A stretch of 64,000 nucleotides of DNA from Anaerolineales bacterium (GTDB taxonomy: Bacteria; Chloroflexota; Anaerolineae; Anaerolineales; UBA11579), in contig CP075526.1 in assembly GCA_025808555.1 (NCBI GenBank), forward strand, positions 2,098,712 to 2,162,711, in the 5' to 3' direction. The translations under genes were made by a program, and so were the position numbers. This document shows positions 6,410 to 15,300 of the stretch, piece by piece; position 1 is the first letter of the stretch, and every line of letters starts with the position of its first letter. The notes under the pieces are model-generated. The model did no database searches and had not been told where the DNA came from. It saw only the letters and a list, made by a program, of their open reading frames with translations.

Positions 6410-6940
6410 TCAGTTTACGCTGCTGATGGCTACCTCGTTCGTCTCGGGGTTGTAGCGCACGGAGACCGTGTCGCCGGGTTTGAGGCTGCCCAGCTCGGTC
6501 AATTGCACCAACCGCTCGGTTTCGGCGTGGAAGGGGCTGGCATCGCCAGGCTCCACCTCCAGCACAAAGCGCACCATGGGATTGTTGTTGATATAGGTTC
6601 CGGTTTGGGTCATGCTTACAATGCTGGCAGTGGCCGCCTTGCCGGTTTGAAGGACGCGGCGGTTCAGAATGCCGGCAAGGGCTGGCGCGCCAAAAATGAG
6701 CAGCATGCTAACGATTGACAAGCCGATGGTGATAGTCAACGCGATCTCGCTCAGACGCGAAAGGCCTGAGGGTTGGATGCTGATGAGCCCGGGCAGGTAG
6801 TTATCGACCCAAGCGGCAAAGCGAATTCCTACATCGCCAAACATTTCGGCAGCCATTCCAGCAAAGATGCAGGTAAAAGGAAACCACATGAACAAAAAGA
6901 GTAACTGCCCAAATTGTTGAATGGTTTTTACGAATTTCAT
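6410..6940 (-). CDS. Membrane protein with C-terminal soluble beta domain, unknown function
   Basis: This 176-residue protein has an N-terminal membrane segment (about 10-32) and a second (about 68-92). The C-terminal domain of about 80 residues (ASIVSMTQTGTYINNNPMVR, then LGSLKPGDTVSVRYNPETNE) resembles the DUF3592-like extracytoplasmic or cytosolic beta modules that read V.V.Y.P. The start is supported by AGAGGAGG upstream. It stands 16 bases upstream-side of the hutH stop and could be independent. Confidence 0.6.
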   Translation of the reverse strand: MKFVKTIQQFGQLLFLFMWFPFTCIFAGMAAEMFGDVGIRFAAWVDNYLPGLISIQPSGLSRLSEIALTITIGLSIVSMLLIFGAPALAGILNRRVLQTGKAATASIVSMTQTGTYINNNPMVRFVLEVEPGDASPFHAETERLVQLTELGSLKPGDTVSVRYNPETNEVAISSVN

Positions 6941-6956
6941 CGCATCCTCCTCTGCT

Positions 6957-8492
6957 TTAACTCAATTGTCCGCTTAGCAGCGCGGCCTTGACGCGCTCCA
7001 CACCCGGCGCCCACAGGGCGTCGCCCTCGTGGGCAGGGGCGTGCTGGCGGATGGATGCCAGCGCCGCGGCCGTGCCGCGGCCGGCCTGCGCCTCCGGGTG
7101 CTGGCGCAGGCGCAGCTCCAGGGCGCGTGCGCCCAGGGTCAGCTCCACCGCCAGCACATGGGCGCAGTTGTGCGCCACTTGCCAGGCGTGGCGCGCCGCG
7201 GTCATCGAGTTGGCGTTGTGGTCCTCCTGCCCGGCGCTGGTGGGCAGTGAGCGCACCGAGTCGGGCGCGGCCAGGGTCTGGTTCTCGAGCACCAGCGAGG
7301 CGGCCGTGTATTGCAGCATCATCATGCCGGAATTGAGGCCGGCCGCTTCGGGAGAGGCCACCAGCATCGCGGGCAGGCCGCCGTTCATCTTGCTGTCGAG
7401 TAACAGAAAGCTGCGCCGTTCGGAGACGGCTGCGATCTCGCTGAGGGCGATCTTGAGGAAGTCCAGCGCCATGCCCACCGGCTCGCCGTGGAAGTTGCCG
7501 CCGGAAATACTGTCTCCATTAAAGAGCAGGGGATTGTCGGTGGCGGCATTGATCTCCCGTTCGATGACCGTGCGCACATAGGCCAGCGCGTCGTGTGCCG
7601 GGCCTTGGATCTGCGGCGCGCAGCGCAGCGAGTACACATCCTGCACGCGGCCCGCCGTATCCAGCAGGGTGCTGCCCTTGGTGAGGGCGCGCATGCGTTC
7701 CGCCACGGCCATCTGGCCGGGCTGTTTGCGGGCGGCGTGCAGCCGCGCATCCAGCGCGGCGGATGCGCCTTGCATTGCCTCCAGCGCCATGGCGGCGCTC
7801 AGGGAGGCGGTATCCAGCAGCGTTTCAGCCAGCACGAGGGTCAGCGCGCCCAGCGCGGCCGAGAAGGTTGCGCCGTTGGTAATGGCCAGGCCTTCTTTGG
7901 GGCCAAGCACCAGCCGCGGGATGCCGGCCGCGGCCATGGCCGTCTTGCCGTCCATGCGCTGTCCGGCATACGTCGCCCAACCAGAGTCTTCGCCACGGTC
8001 AGCCGCGTCAGTACTGAGCACCAGCGCCAGCTGCGAGAGCGGCGCTAAGTCGCCCGACGATCCGAGCGAACCCTGCGAGGGGATGATGGGCGTAACGCCT
8101 TTGTTGAGCATCGCCAACAAGGTTTCGATCAGCTCAGGCCGCGCTCCGGAGTGCCCGGCGGCCAGCGTGTTGGCGCGGATGAGCATTGCGGCGCGTACCA
8201 CCTCGGCGGGCAGTTCCGGGCCGGTGGCGGTGGCGTGGCTGAGGATGAGATTGCGATTGAGGGTGCGTGCGTCTTCGGGAGAGATCTGCTTATCGGCAAA
8301 GATGCCGAAGCCGGTGTTGATGCCGTAGACCGGCTTGCCGTGGGCGATGATGTCATCCACCCAGGCTTGCGATTGGGCTACCCGCTGGCGGGCCGCGGAC
8401 GCCAGGCGAACGTCTGCCTGGCCGTGGGCTACCTGCACGACGTCATGCAGGCTGAGATGCTCGCCGTCTATTTCAATGCTGGGTCTGGGCAT
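6957..8492 (-). CDS. hutH: Histidine ammonia-lyase family enzyme (MIO lyase)
   Basis: This 511-residue enzyme should deaminate L-histidine to urocanate using the MIO cofactor. Family blocks are all present: YGINTGFG (catalytic Tyr56), QGSLGSSGDLAPLSQLAL, QDVYSLRCAPQIQGP, SGGNFHG and TSAGQEDHNANSM. The MIO-forming triad, usually Ala-Ser-Gly, is Ser145-Ser146-Gly147. No other hut gene (hutU, hutI, ftcD) is nearby, so another aromatic-amino-acid lyase activity is possible. The gene lies 15 bases after smpB on the same strand and has a GGAG site. Confidence 0.85.
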   Translation of the reverse strand: MPRPSIEIDGEHLSLHDVVQVAHGQADVRLASAARQRVAQSQAWVDDIIAHGKPVYGINTGFGIFADKQISPEDARTLNRNLILSHATATGPELPAEVVRAAMLIRANTLAAGHSGARPELIETLLAMLNKGVTPIIPSQGSLGSSGDLAPLSQLALVLSTDAADRGEDSGWATYAGQRMDGKTAMAAAGIPRLVLGPKEGLAITNGATFSAALGALTLVLAETLLDTASLSAAMALEAMQGASAALDARLHAARKQPGQMAVAERMRALTKGSTLLDTAGRVQDVYSLRCAPQIQGPAHDALAYVRTVIEREINAATDNPLLFNGDSISGGNFHGEPVGMALDFLKIALSEIAAVSERRSFLLLDSKMNGGLPAMLVASPEAAGLNSGMMMLQYTAASLVLENQTLAAPDSVRSLPTSAGQEDHNANSMTAARHAWQVAHNCAHVLAVELTLGARALELRLRQHPEAQAGRGTAAALASIRQHAPAHEGDALWAPGVERVKAALLSGQLS

Positions 8493-8507
8493 GCGGCTCC
8501 TGCTTGG

Positions 8508-8960
8508 TTATTCGCGGTTCTTCATGGCGCGTGCCATTTCACGCTCGGCGTCGCGCTTGGCAATGTCTTGGCGCTTGTCCCACTTCTTTTTGCCCTTGGC
8601 CACCGAAATTTCCAGTTTGGCGCGGCCTTTTTTCAAATAGATCTGCAGTGGCACGATGGTGCTGCCGTTGCGCTTGACCTCTTCGTACAGGTCGGCGATC
8701 TCATCGGCGTGCAGCAGCAGCTTGCGCTCGCGCAGCGCTTCGTGCCCGTCCTTGCCGGCCTGGTGGTAGGGGGCGATGTGGGCATTGACCAGATAGGCAT
8801 CGCGCCCATTGGTACGCACATACGCCTCTTTAAGGCTCACCTGCCCGGCGCGTATGGACTTGATCTCGCTGCCCATCAGGACCATGCCGGCTTCGTATTT
8901 CTCCTTGAGGACGTAATCATGCCTGGCCTTGCGGTTGCGAGCGACTACTTTTTCAGCCAT
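8508..8960 (-). CDS. smpB: SsrA-binding protein SmpB
   Basis: This 150-residue tmRNA-binding protein is required for ribosome rescue by trans-translation. NRKARHDYVLKEKYEAGMVL with GSEIKSIRAG and the basic C-terminal tail (KKWDKRQDIAKRDAEREMAR) are diagnostic, and the length is normal. There is no SD: TAGAAT (minus strand, 8972-8967) ends six bases before the ATG, so the mRNA is probably leaderless. No tmRNA gene was seen in this window. Confidence 0.96.
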   Translation of the reverse strand: MAEKVVARNRKARHDYVLKEKYEAGMVLMGSEIKSIRAGQVSLKEAYVRTNGRDAYLVNAHIAPYHQAGKDGHEALRERKLLLHADEIADLYEEVKRNGSTIVPLQIYLKKGRAKLEISVAKGKKKWDKRQDIAKRDAEREMARAMKNRE

Positions 8961-9238
8961 CGTGTGATTCTACTATGCCGCATCTGACAGGTTGTGAGGA
9001 TGAGAAGTTATTGCGCGAAAGGGAGCGGGGGTCAAAAATTAATAACTTAACAACTAACAACTAGGGGCGCTGAGTGCTCTCAGTGGCATGGTGGCATCTA
9101 TAACTCAGAGTGTTTGGTGGTGCAAGGGTGTGTCAAGCCGTTGGACAATATTGGTGATTGCTTCGTCAGCGCAACTTAGCTGCGCAATCCTCGCAATGAC
9201 GGAAACAGGCGCGATGTCTTCATTGCGCTTGGAACGAC
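8961..9238. other. Intergenic region with a degenerate dispersed-repeat-like segment
   Basis: This is 280 bases without a credible gene. Bases 9156-9202 (GATTGCTTCGTC ... CTCGCAATGACG) resemble the ends of a short interspersed repeat seen between genes in many bacterial genomes. I could not confirm copies elsewhere in the window. The left part is AT-rich, with direct TAACAACTAA-like runs at 9045-9062. Confidence 0.35.
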
Positions 9239-9277
9239 AAAAAAAGAGAAGCGCAGCATGCTGCGCTTCTCTTTTTT
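9239..9277 (-). terminator. Strong intrinsic terminator of the TPR/peptidase operon
   Basis: A perfect palindrome is centred between 9258 and 9259 (arms AGAGAAGCGCAGCA and complement) and is flanked by A-run and T-run. It lies 16 bases past the stop of the peptidase gene and would also stop transcription from the other side. Confidence 0.93.
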
Positions 9278-9292
9278 GTAGCAGATTAATAA

Positions 9293-12200
9293 CTACCTAC
9301 TCACCGCCAGCTTGACCACTTTGCCTTGTGCATCCATGGTGATGCGGGCGTACTTGGGGTGCATGCGACCGGCGCTGGACACCTTTTTGCTCAGCGTGAC
9401 CAAGCTGCGGCTGGGCGCCAAAATCGTGCGTTTGGCGCCTGTGTTGTGGTCATGCGGCAGCGGGCAGTTGTGGTTCTGGCAGTTGGTGTGCTCATGGCTC
9501 ACGCTGACCTCGCTGCCTTGCATGCCCGGCAAGTATTCCTTCACCACCGCCTTGACAGTGGCCAGGGTTTCCTCGGGCAGGGCTTCCATGGGGATGTTGT
9601 CGCCCAGGCCATACGCATCCGGCAGATCGCACACCGTGTTCATCTCGCTGGCCTCTGCACGCAGGATGCGCTTGGGCAGCGTGGCATCCGCGCTGACCTG
9701 GGCCAGCGGGTCGCCATATAGCACGAACGAGATCAGCGTTTTCTGGTCCTCGCCATCCAGGTAGCCCTGGCGGCGGTGCATGGTTTGCGCCATGGCGATC
9801 TTGGCCCGGCGCAGGGCTTCGCCGGCCGGGTGGCCTTCGTTGAGCAGGCGCCAGAAGGTTTGGCCCAGCAGGTCCGCCGCGATCAGCGGCGTGGAGACTG
9901 CGCCATACGAGGTGACGGTGGAGCCCACGACCGCTTTGCTGCCCGAGTCGATGAACTTGAGCGCCAGGGCATTGTCTACGGTCTTGTTGAAGATGTTGGC
10001 CCCGAAGCAGGCCTCACTGAATACCACCTGCGGAGCGCGGCCATGGTTGACCACATCGCTGGGGCTCATGGCGATTGGATAGTCCGGCCCGGTGGGGGTC
10101 AGCAGCGGGTCGCGCTGGCCGTACCAATCCGGCCCGTCCTCCACGCCGTGCAGGTTGAAGTACGCCACCTGCAGCGCCTTGCCAGCTTCTTTGGGTAGCT
10201 TGCCCGTTTCGGTAGGCGGGCTTAGGCTCAGGCGCTGGGGTTCGCCGATGGTGCGGTACACGGAGTGCGAAGCGCGCTGCCACACCTGGGCTGTGTAGCC
10301 GAAGCTGCTGCGCTTGGGCTTCCACAAGCCGAACATCATCAGCAGGCGCATCACCAGCTGGCGCAGCGGGTCTTGCTGCGCAACCACCGTCTCGCGGCTG
10401 GCTTCGATGCGGTTGAGCGCTTTCAGCAGTGCGGCAGGATCCTTTTCGTTGCCGGAGGGCAGGCGGCCAGCCGGCCAGGTGGGCACGAAGTAGTTCTCGT
10501 CCAGGCTGGCATATGGATTATCGGAGGGTACATCCTTGTCATCATCATCTACCGGGTTAGGCAGATGGTGGAAGGGCACGATCTTCGGCCCGCCCACGAT
10601 GAGCAGGGCGCCGATCATCTCGCCGTTCTGGCGCAGCGCTTCGTCAAGGTCGGCCAATAAATGCTTGATGGCCCACGGATCGTTGGCGTTGACCGACTTA
10701 AGGCCGAACGAGGCCATGCAGGCTTCGTCATCGGCGTAGATCACATAAGAACCCCATTTGGGCAGCGCATCGGTGGCGGCGGCCACGGCGCGCAGGCTGG
10801 CGTCCACAGTGGCGAAGCCCTCCATGCCGTATTGGCGCACCAGATTATCTTTGGAACTGAGCAGTATGTACGCTGGATAACGGCCATCGGCGCGCAGACG
10901 CAGCGACTCGGCGGTGGCGGTGTTGATCTCTTCCAGATCGATCAGGGTTTCGGGCAGGGCGGAGAGAGCGTGGTGCAACGCTTCGTTGATGTCTTCGTCA
11001 CTGCGCGTCTGTAGCGGTTCAGACTTTGCTTCCGCAAAGTCCGGTGTGAATTCGGCCTGCGGTTCTGCGTCGAAGCCGGGTGCGTGGGCTTCGCCCTCGC
11101 CGAACTCTGCGGCCTTCGCTTCCACCAGATAGTCCGTCTCCGGTTCGTGGTCGGCGAGCCCCGGCGCGTGCGCCTCGCTGGCCCCTAAGATGCCTTTGGC
11201 TTCGGCTTGCGCCTGGGCGGCTATGTCGGCAGCCAGTTCGTCGCTAAGCAGGCCGTGGCTCACCGGCTCATCGGCTGCCACGGACGGCATGCTAAATTCC
11301 AGCGCTTCGTCAATATCGATGGACTTGGCGAACTCGGCCTTAACCTTGCCAGACTTTAGCTCGCGTCCATTGAACATTGGCGTGTGAGCTTCTTCGTTCA
11401 GCAACGTGTTCTTGGTCTTGATGCCTTTGGCAAAATCTTTCTTGACCTCGCGGGTCTTCAAAGACTCAGCATCCAACATCGGCACATGCACCGCCTCAAG
11501 GGCTGGCTCGAAGGCTTTGGCCTCAGCCGGCTCTGCAAAAGTCAGCGTATCGATCTGGTTCCATCCCAGACCCGCCGCCACTTTGGCAGGGATGGGCGTG
11601 CTGATGGCGTGCTGCAGCGAGGCCGGCCACAGCACCGCAAAGCGGTGTCCGGCGCCCCACACGCGGCGGGCCACCTGGCCGCTCACGTCTTCGGCGGCGC
11701 AGTCGTGCAGCACATCGACCGCGGCATTCTCCTGCCCGCTTTCCACCAGGAAGTTCGCGTGTAGCAGGCGCAGTTGCAAACAATGCGGCCAGATGCCGCT
11801 GTAGAGCTCGACCAGATTTTCGATCGCCAGCCAGGTCAGGCCCTGTACCTGCGCAATCTGAATATGCAGCAAGCCGGGTAATGGCGAGGGTGGCTCGGCC
11901 AGCAGGGCGGCTTGCACATGCAGCTCGGCCTGCTCCAGGTCGCCAACTTTGAAGGCTTGCTGGGCGCGCAGCACACTCTGAGCCCAAGGCTGAATATCGC
12001 TGGGGATCTGGAAGGGCCGGCGCAGAATGGTGGCCGCAGCACGAGCCGCCTCGGCCACGGTGGGTTTGATGCGGCGGGCCAGCTTGGCCAGCTGCTCCTG
12101 TGCCTCGACGAATTCCGGGTCCAGCTCGCACAAGCGGCGCAGCACTTTGAAGGCTACTTCGGGCTTGCCGTCCTTGATCAAGGCCTGAGCGCGCAGCAAC

Positions 12201-12361
12201 TCGACATGCAGATCGTAAGGATAGGCGTTGAGCCAGTCCTCCGCCACCTGGCGCACAAAGCGCATCTCGCCTGCGTTGAGCGCGACCTGCAGCAGGGTCA
12301 GTACTGTGGCGCGATCAACCGGCTTGCCGGTGGAGAGTTGTTTCTTCAAAGTGTCGTTCAT
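9293..12361 (-). CDS. TPR protein with C-terminal caspase-like (clan CD, C25/CHAT-like) peptidase domain
   Basis: This is a 1022-residue multidomain protein. Residues 1-260 are TPR-like helices. Residues 280-450 are an acidic, probably disordered linker with four H-x-P-[MG]-[LF] motifs. Residues 495-890 look like a caspase-fold peptidase: GALLIVGGPKIVPFHHLPNP, DNPYASLDENYF, WPAGRLPSG, then YFNLHGV with candidate catalytic His738-Gly739 and VVFSEACFGA with Cys785. SFVLYGDPL ends the domain. Residues 953-975 are His/Cys-rich (HEHTNCQNHNCPLPHDH), a likely metal site. The ATG overlaps the stop of the giant TPR gene (ATGA), so the two are translationally coupled. The peptidase assignment is from motifs and order. 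Its substrate is unknown. Confidence 0.75.
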   Translation of the reverse strand: MNDTLKKQLSTGKPVDRATVLTLLQVALNAGEMRFVRQVAEDWLNAYPYDLHVELLRAQALIKDGKPEVAFKVLRRLCELDPEFVEAQEQLAKLARRIKPTVAEAARAAATILRRPFQIPSDIQPWAQSVLRAQQAFKVGDLEQAELHVQAALLAEPPSPLPGLLHIQIAQVQGLTWLAIENLVELYSGIWPHCLQLRLLHANFLVESGQENAAVDVLHDCAAEDVSGQVARRVWGAGHRFAVLWPASLQHAISTPIPAKVAAGLGWNQIDTLTFAEPAEAKAFEPALEAVHVPMLDAESLKTREVKKDFAKGIKTKNTLLNEEAHTPMFNGRELKSGKVKAEFAKSIDIDEALEFSMPSVAADEPVSHGLLSDELAADIAAQAQAEAKGILGASEAHAPGLADHEPETDYLVEAKAAEFGEGEAHAPGFDAEPQAEFTPDFAEAKSEPLQTRSDEDINEALHHALSALPETLIDLEEINTATAESLRLRADGRYPAYILLSSKDNLVRQYGMEGFATVDASLRAVAAATDALPKWGSYVIYADDEACMASFGLKSVNANDPWAIKHLLADLDEALRQNGEMIGALLIVGGPKIVPFHHLPNPVDDDDKDVPSDNPYASLDENYFVPTWPAGRLPSGNEKDPAALLKALNRIEASRETVVAQQDPLRQLVMRLLMMFGLWKPKRSSFGYTAQVWQRASHSVYRTIGEPQRLSLSPPTETGKLPKEAGKALQVAYFNLHGVEDGPDWYGQRDPLLTPTGPDYPIAMSPSDVVNHGRAPQVVFSEACFGANIFNKTVDNALALKFIDSGSKAVVGSTVTSYGAVSTPLIAADLLGQTFWRLLNEGHPAGEALRRAKIAMAQTMHRRQGYLDGEDQKTLISFVLYGDPLAQVSADATLPKRILRAEASEMNTVCDLPDAYGLGDNIPMEALPEETLATVKAVVKEYLPGMQGSEVSVSHEHTNCQNHNCPLPHDHNTGAKRTILAPSRSLVTLSKKVSSAGRMHPKYARITMDAQGKVVKLAVSR

Positions 12362-15300
12362 AGCGCACTCACTTCCTGCGGTTGGTGGATCAGGTTCAGG
12401 GCGATCACCGCCGCCAACTGGCGTTGGATGCTGCGCTCACGCGGCGCCAGTTGGGCCGCCTTGCGTAGCGCGGCTTCGGCTGCGGTGTAGTCTTTGACAT
12501 CCTTCAGCGCCTGGGCAGCCTGCAGGTGCGGCTGCGGGCTGTGCGGCGCGGCAGCGGCGGCCAGCTCCAAGGCCTGCATGGCCTGTTTGAACTGGCGGCG
12601 GCTGAGGAACACCTGGCCGCGCTCGATCTGCACGTCGCTCAGATGCGGCGCCAGGGCGGCGGCCTCATCCAGATGATGCAAGGATTGATCCAGCTGGCCG
12701 CTGGCCTTGAGCAGCTTGCCCAGGTGCAGGTGCAGGCGGGCTTGCTGCGGCAGCGGTAAGCTGTCGGCTTTCTTGGCGGCGCGCTGGGCGGCGTGGATGG
12801 CGTCCAGCGTCTCGCCGGTGTTTGCCAGCATCTCAGACAGGGTCAGGTACACATCCGGGCGTTCGGTGTTGGCCTTGCTCAGGCGCAGCACTTCGCTAAG
12901 GCCCTTCTCGGCCGGCAGCAGTTGGGCGCGGCGCAGCTGGATGGGCAGCTTGTCTTGGGCGTACTGCTCCGAGCGTTCCAGCACCGCCAGCGCGTCGTCC
13001 ACTTCGCCCACGGCGTGCAGGCATTCGGCGTACAGGCTCAGCGCCTTGCTGTCCGTCGGGGCCAGGCGCAGGGCGCTCTCAGCCAGGCTCTTGGCGGTGG
13101 CGGTCTCGTTGTTGTGCAGGGCGATCTCGGCCTGCAGCACCAGCGCCGCGTTGGAATTGGGGGCCAGCTTTTGGGCGGCGGCCGCCTTCTCGCCGGCCTG
13201 TTTCAAGTCACCGGCCAGCTTGTAAGCCTGGGCCAGCGCCAGCGCGTATGCGGCGGATTTGGGTTGGAGTTTGGCGGCCTGCTCGAGGGACTTCTGCGCC
13301 AGCGGGTACTGCTCAGCGTCGAGCTGGGCCTGGCCCAGTTCAAAGTGGCGCTCAGCGTCTTGCGGCTGCATGGCCACGGCGTGTTCGAAATAGTCGATGG
13401 CGTCCGCCAGCGCGCCGGCCTGCTGCAGCAGCTTGCCCGCGAAGGCTTGCCACATCGCCTGCACGGGCGAGAGGGCGATGGCCTGGCGAATGTGCTCCAG
13501 GGCGGTCTGCGCCTGGCCGGCCTGCTGGGCGAAGCGAGCCGCCAGGGCGTGATACGGCGCCAGGTGCGGCTTCTGCTCCAGCGCGCCCAGCATCCACTTC
13601 AGCGCGCTGCTGGCATCGGCATCGCCGAAGGCCAGTGCGCGCTCTACCAGCACCTCGGGCGAACGCCAAAAGCCTTTGGCGTTCGCTTCCACTGTGCGCA
13701 GGTCGCCGCGCATGTGGGCGGCATACACCAGCGCGGCGGCTTCGCCGGCGCTGCTGGGGTAGCCGGTGGGCAGGGCCTCTACATCGGCGTTGTTGCCGAA
13801 GCGCAGGGCGGCGCGCGCCAGCCAGTGTTCCAGTTGAGCCCGTGCGCCGGCGAACGGCGCCGTGCTCAGCGCAGCGGTGAATGCCGCCCGGGCTGCAGCA
13901 TACACCTCCGGGCTCGTGCTGTCTGCGCCCGGGGCGGCCAGCGCATTGCTGGCGGCGCACAGCTGCTGCCATTCGGCGCGCTGCACGATGGCCTTACCCA
14001 GCGCGAACTGCGCCAGGGCCTGGCCGGGTACCAGCTTCACGGCCAACTGCAGCAGGTTCACTGCGGCTTCATAGTTCAACAAGCCTTGCGCGGCACGCGC
14101 CAGGCTGATGAGGGTCAAGGCATCTTGCGGTTCGCTGAATTTGGTGTTCACCATCTCCAGCGCGGTATTCAAATATTGCTCGGCCTGCGTGCGGTCGCCG
14201 CGGCGGGCGGCCATCTGCGATTGCAGAGCCAGCACGCGCGGGCCGGGCTGGTCGCTTTCCAGGGCGGGCGCCAGCGCCTTGGCCGCGGCCAGCTCTTCAT
14301 TGGAGTCGAGGGCCAGCTCGGCTTGCAAGCAGGCCAGTTCCGCATCCGGCGCACTGTTGGGCGTGGCCTCAGCCAGCAGGGCGCGAGCGCGCTCGGGCTG
14401 CAGCGTGGCCAGCGCCAACTCTACGGCCAACTGCAGCAGCGGCTGGTGGCTGTGATCCAGATGAAAGGCTTTCTCGGCAGCCGTGAGGGCAGCCGCCCAT
14501 TCGCCAGCGGCGCGCAGTAGGCGGGCTTTGTTAGCCAGCAGGCCCAGGTCGTCCGGCATGCGCTCGATGGCTTGCTCCAGCACTTCCAGGGCGGCCTGCG
14601 GGCGGCCTGCAGCCTGCAGGATGCGCGCTTTGCGGGCCAGCAGAGCAGGCTGGCCTGGCTCGGCGGTCAGGTTCTTCTCGATCGTAGCCAGGGCTTCGTT
14701 CCACTGCTGGCTATGTTCGTAGGCCTCGGTCAGCGCGTCGAGTAGGGCCGGCGTCTGCTCCAGCTCCAGGGCGCGCTTGAAATATGACACACTCGTGGCT
14801 GCAGCGCGGCGCTCCAGTAGGAAGCGACCGGCCTTGGCCAGCGCAGCGCCGTTAGCGCTGCGCAGCAGGGCGGCCAGCGTATCCACGGCCTTCTCGTGTG
14901 TGCCGTCCTGCCATTCCAGCTCGGCCAGGCGCAGAATGTGGGCCGCCGAGCCGTGCTCGGCGATGCCCTTGCCCAGGGCGCGGCGGGCGTCTTCATTCTT
15001 GCCCAGCGCTTCGGCCTGGTTGGCGAACCACAGCACGTCGTGCTCATCCTTGCCGCTGGTCATGTAGACCTTGCTGGCGATCTGGAAGGCTTCCTCGGTA
15101 CGCCCGGCATGGCTGTACGCCATGCACAGGGCGTGCAATACATCCGGGTCATTCGGGTTAGTCACATCCAGCGCTTCGAGGACGCGCAATGCTTCCTCGT
15201 GCTCGCCTTGCTTGGCCTGCGCCAGCGCTTTGCCCAGCACCAGACGCTTGTTCCAGCCCGGCTCCTGCGCCAGTTCAGAGCGCAGGGCGGCTTCGAATTC

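Noticed and set aside
9293-12361. Type III-E CRISPR TPR-CHAT protease
   Set aside because: No gRAMP/Cas7-11 effector, CRISPR array or Csx gene is in the window, and the adjacent partner is a TPR protein. Only the general design is similar.
12793-14520. Long open frame on the plus strand opposite the giant TPR gene
   Set aside because: It is a composition shadow of the GC-rich, repeat-coded minus-strand gene: Gly/Gln/Arg/Leu-rich nonsense-like sequence, no ribosome site and no domain.
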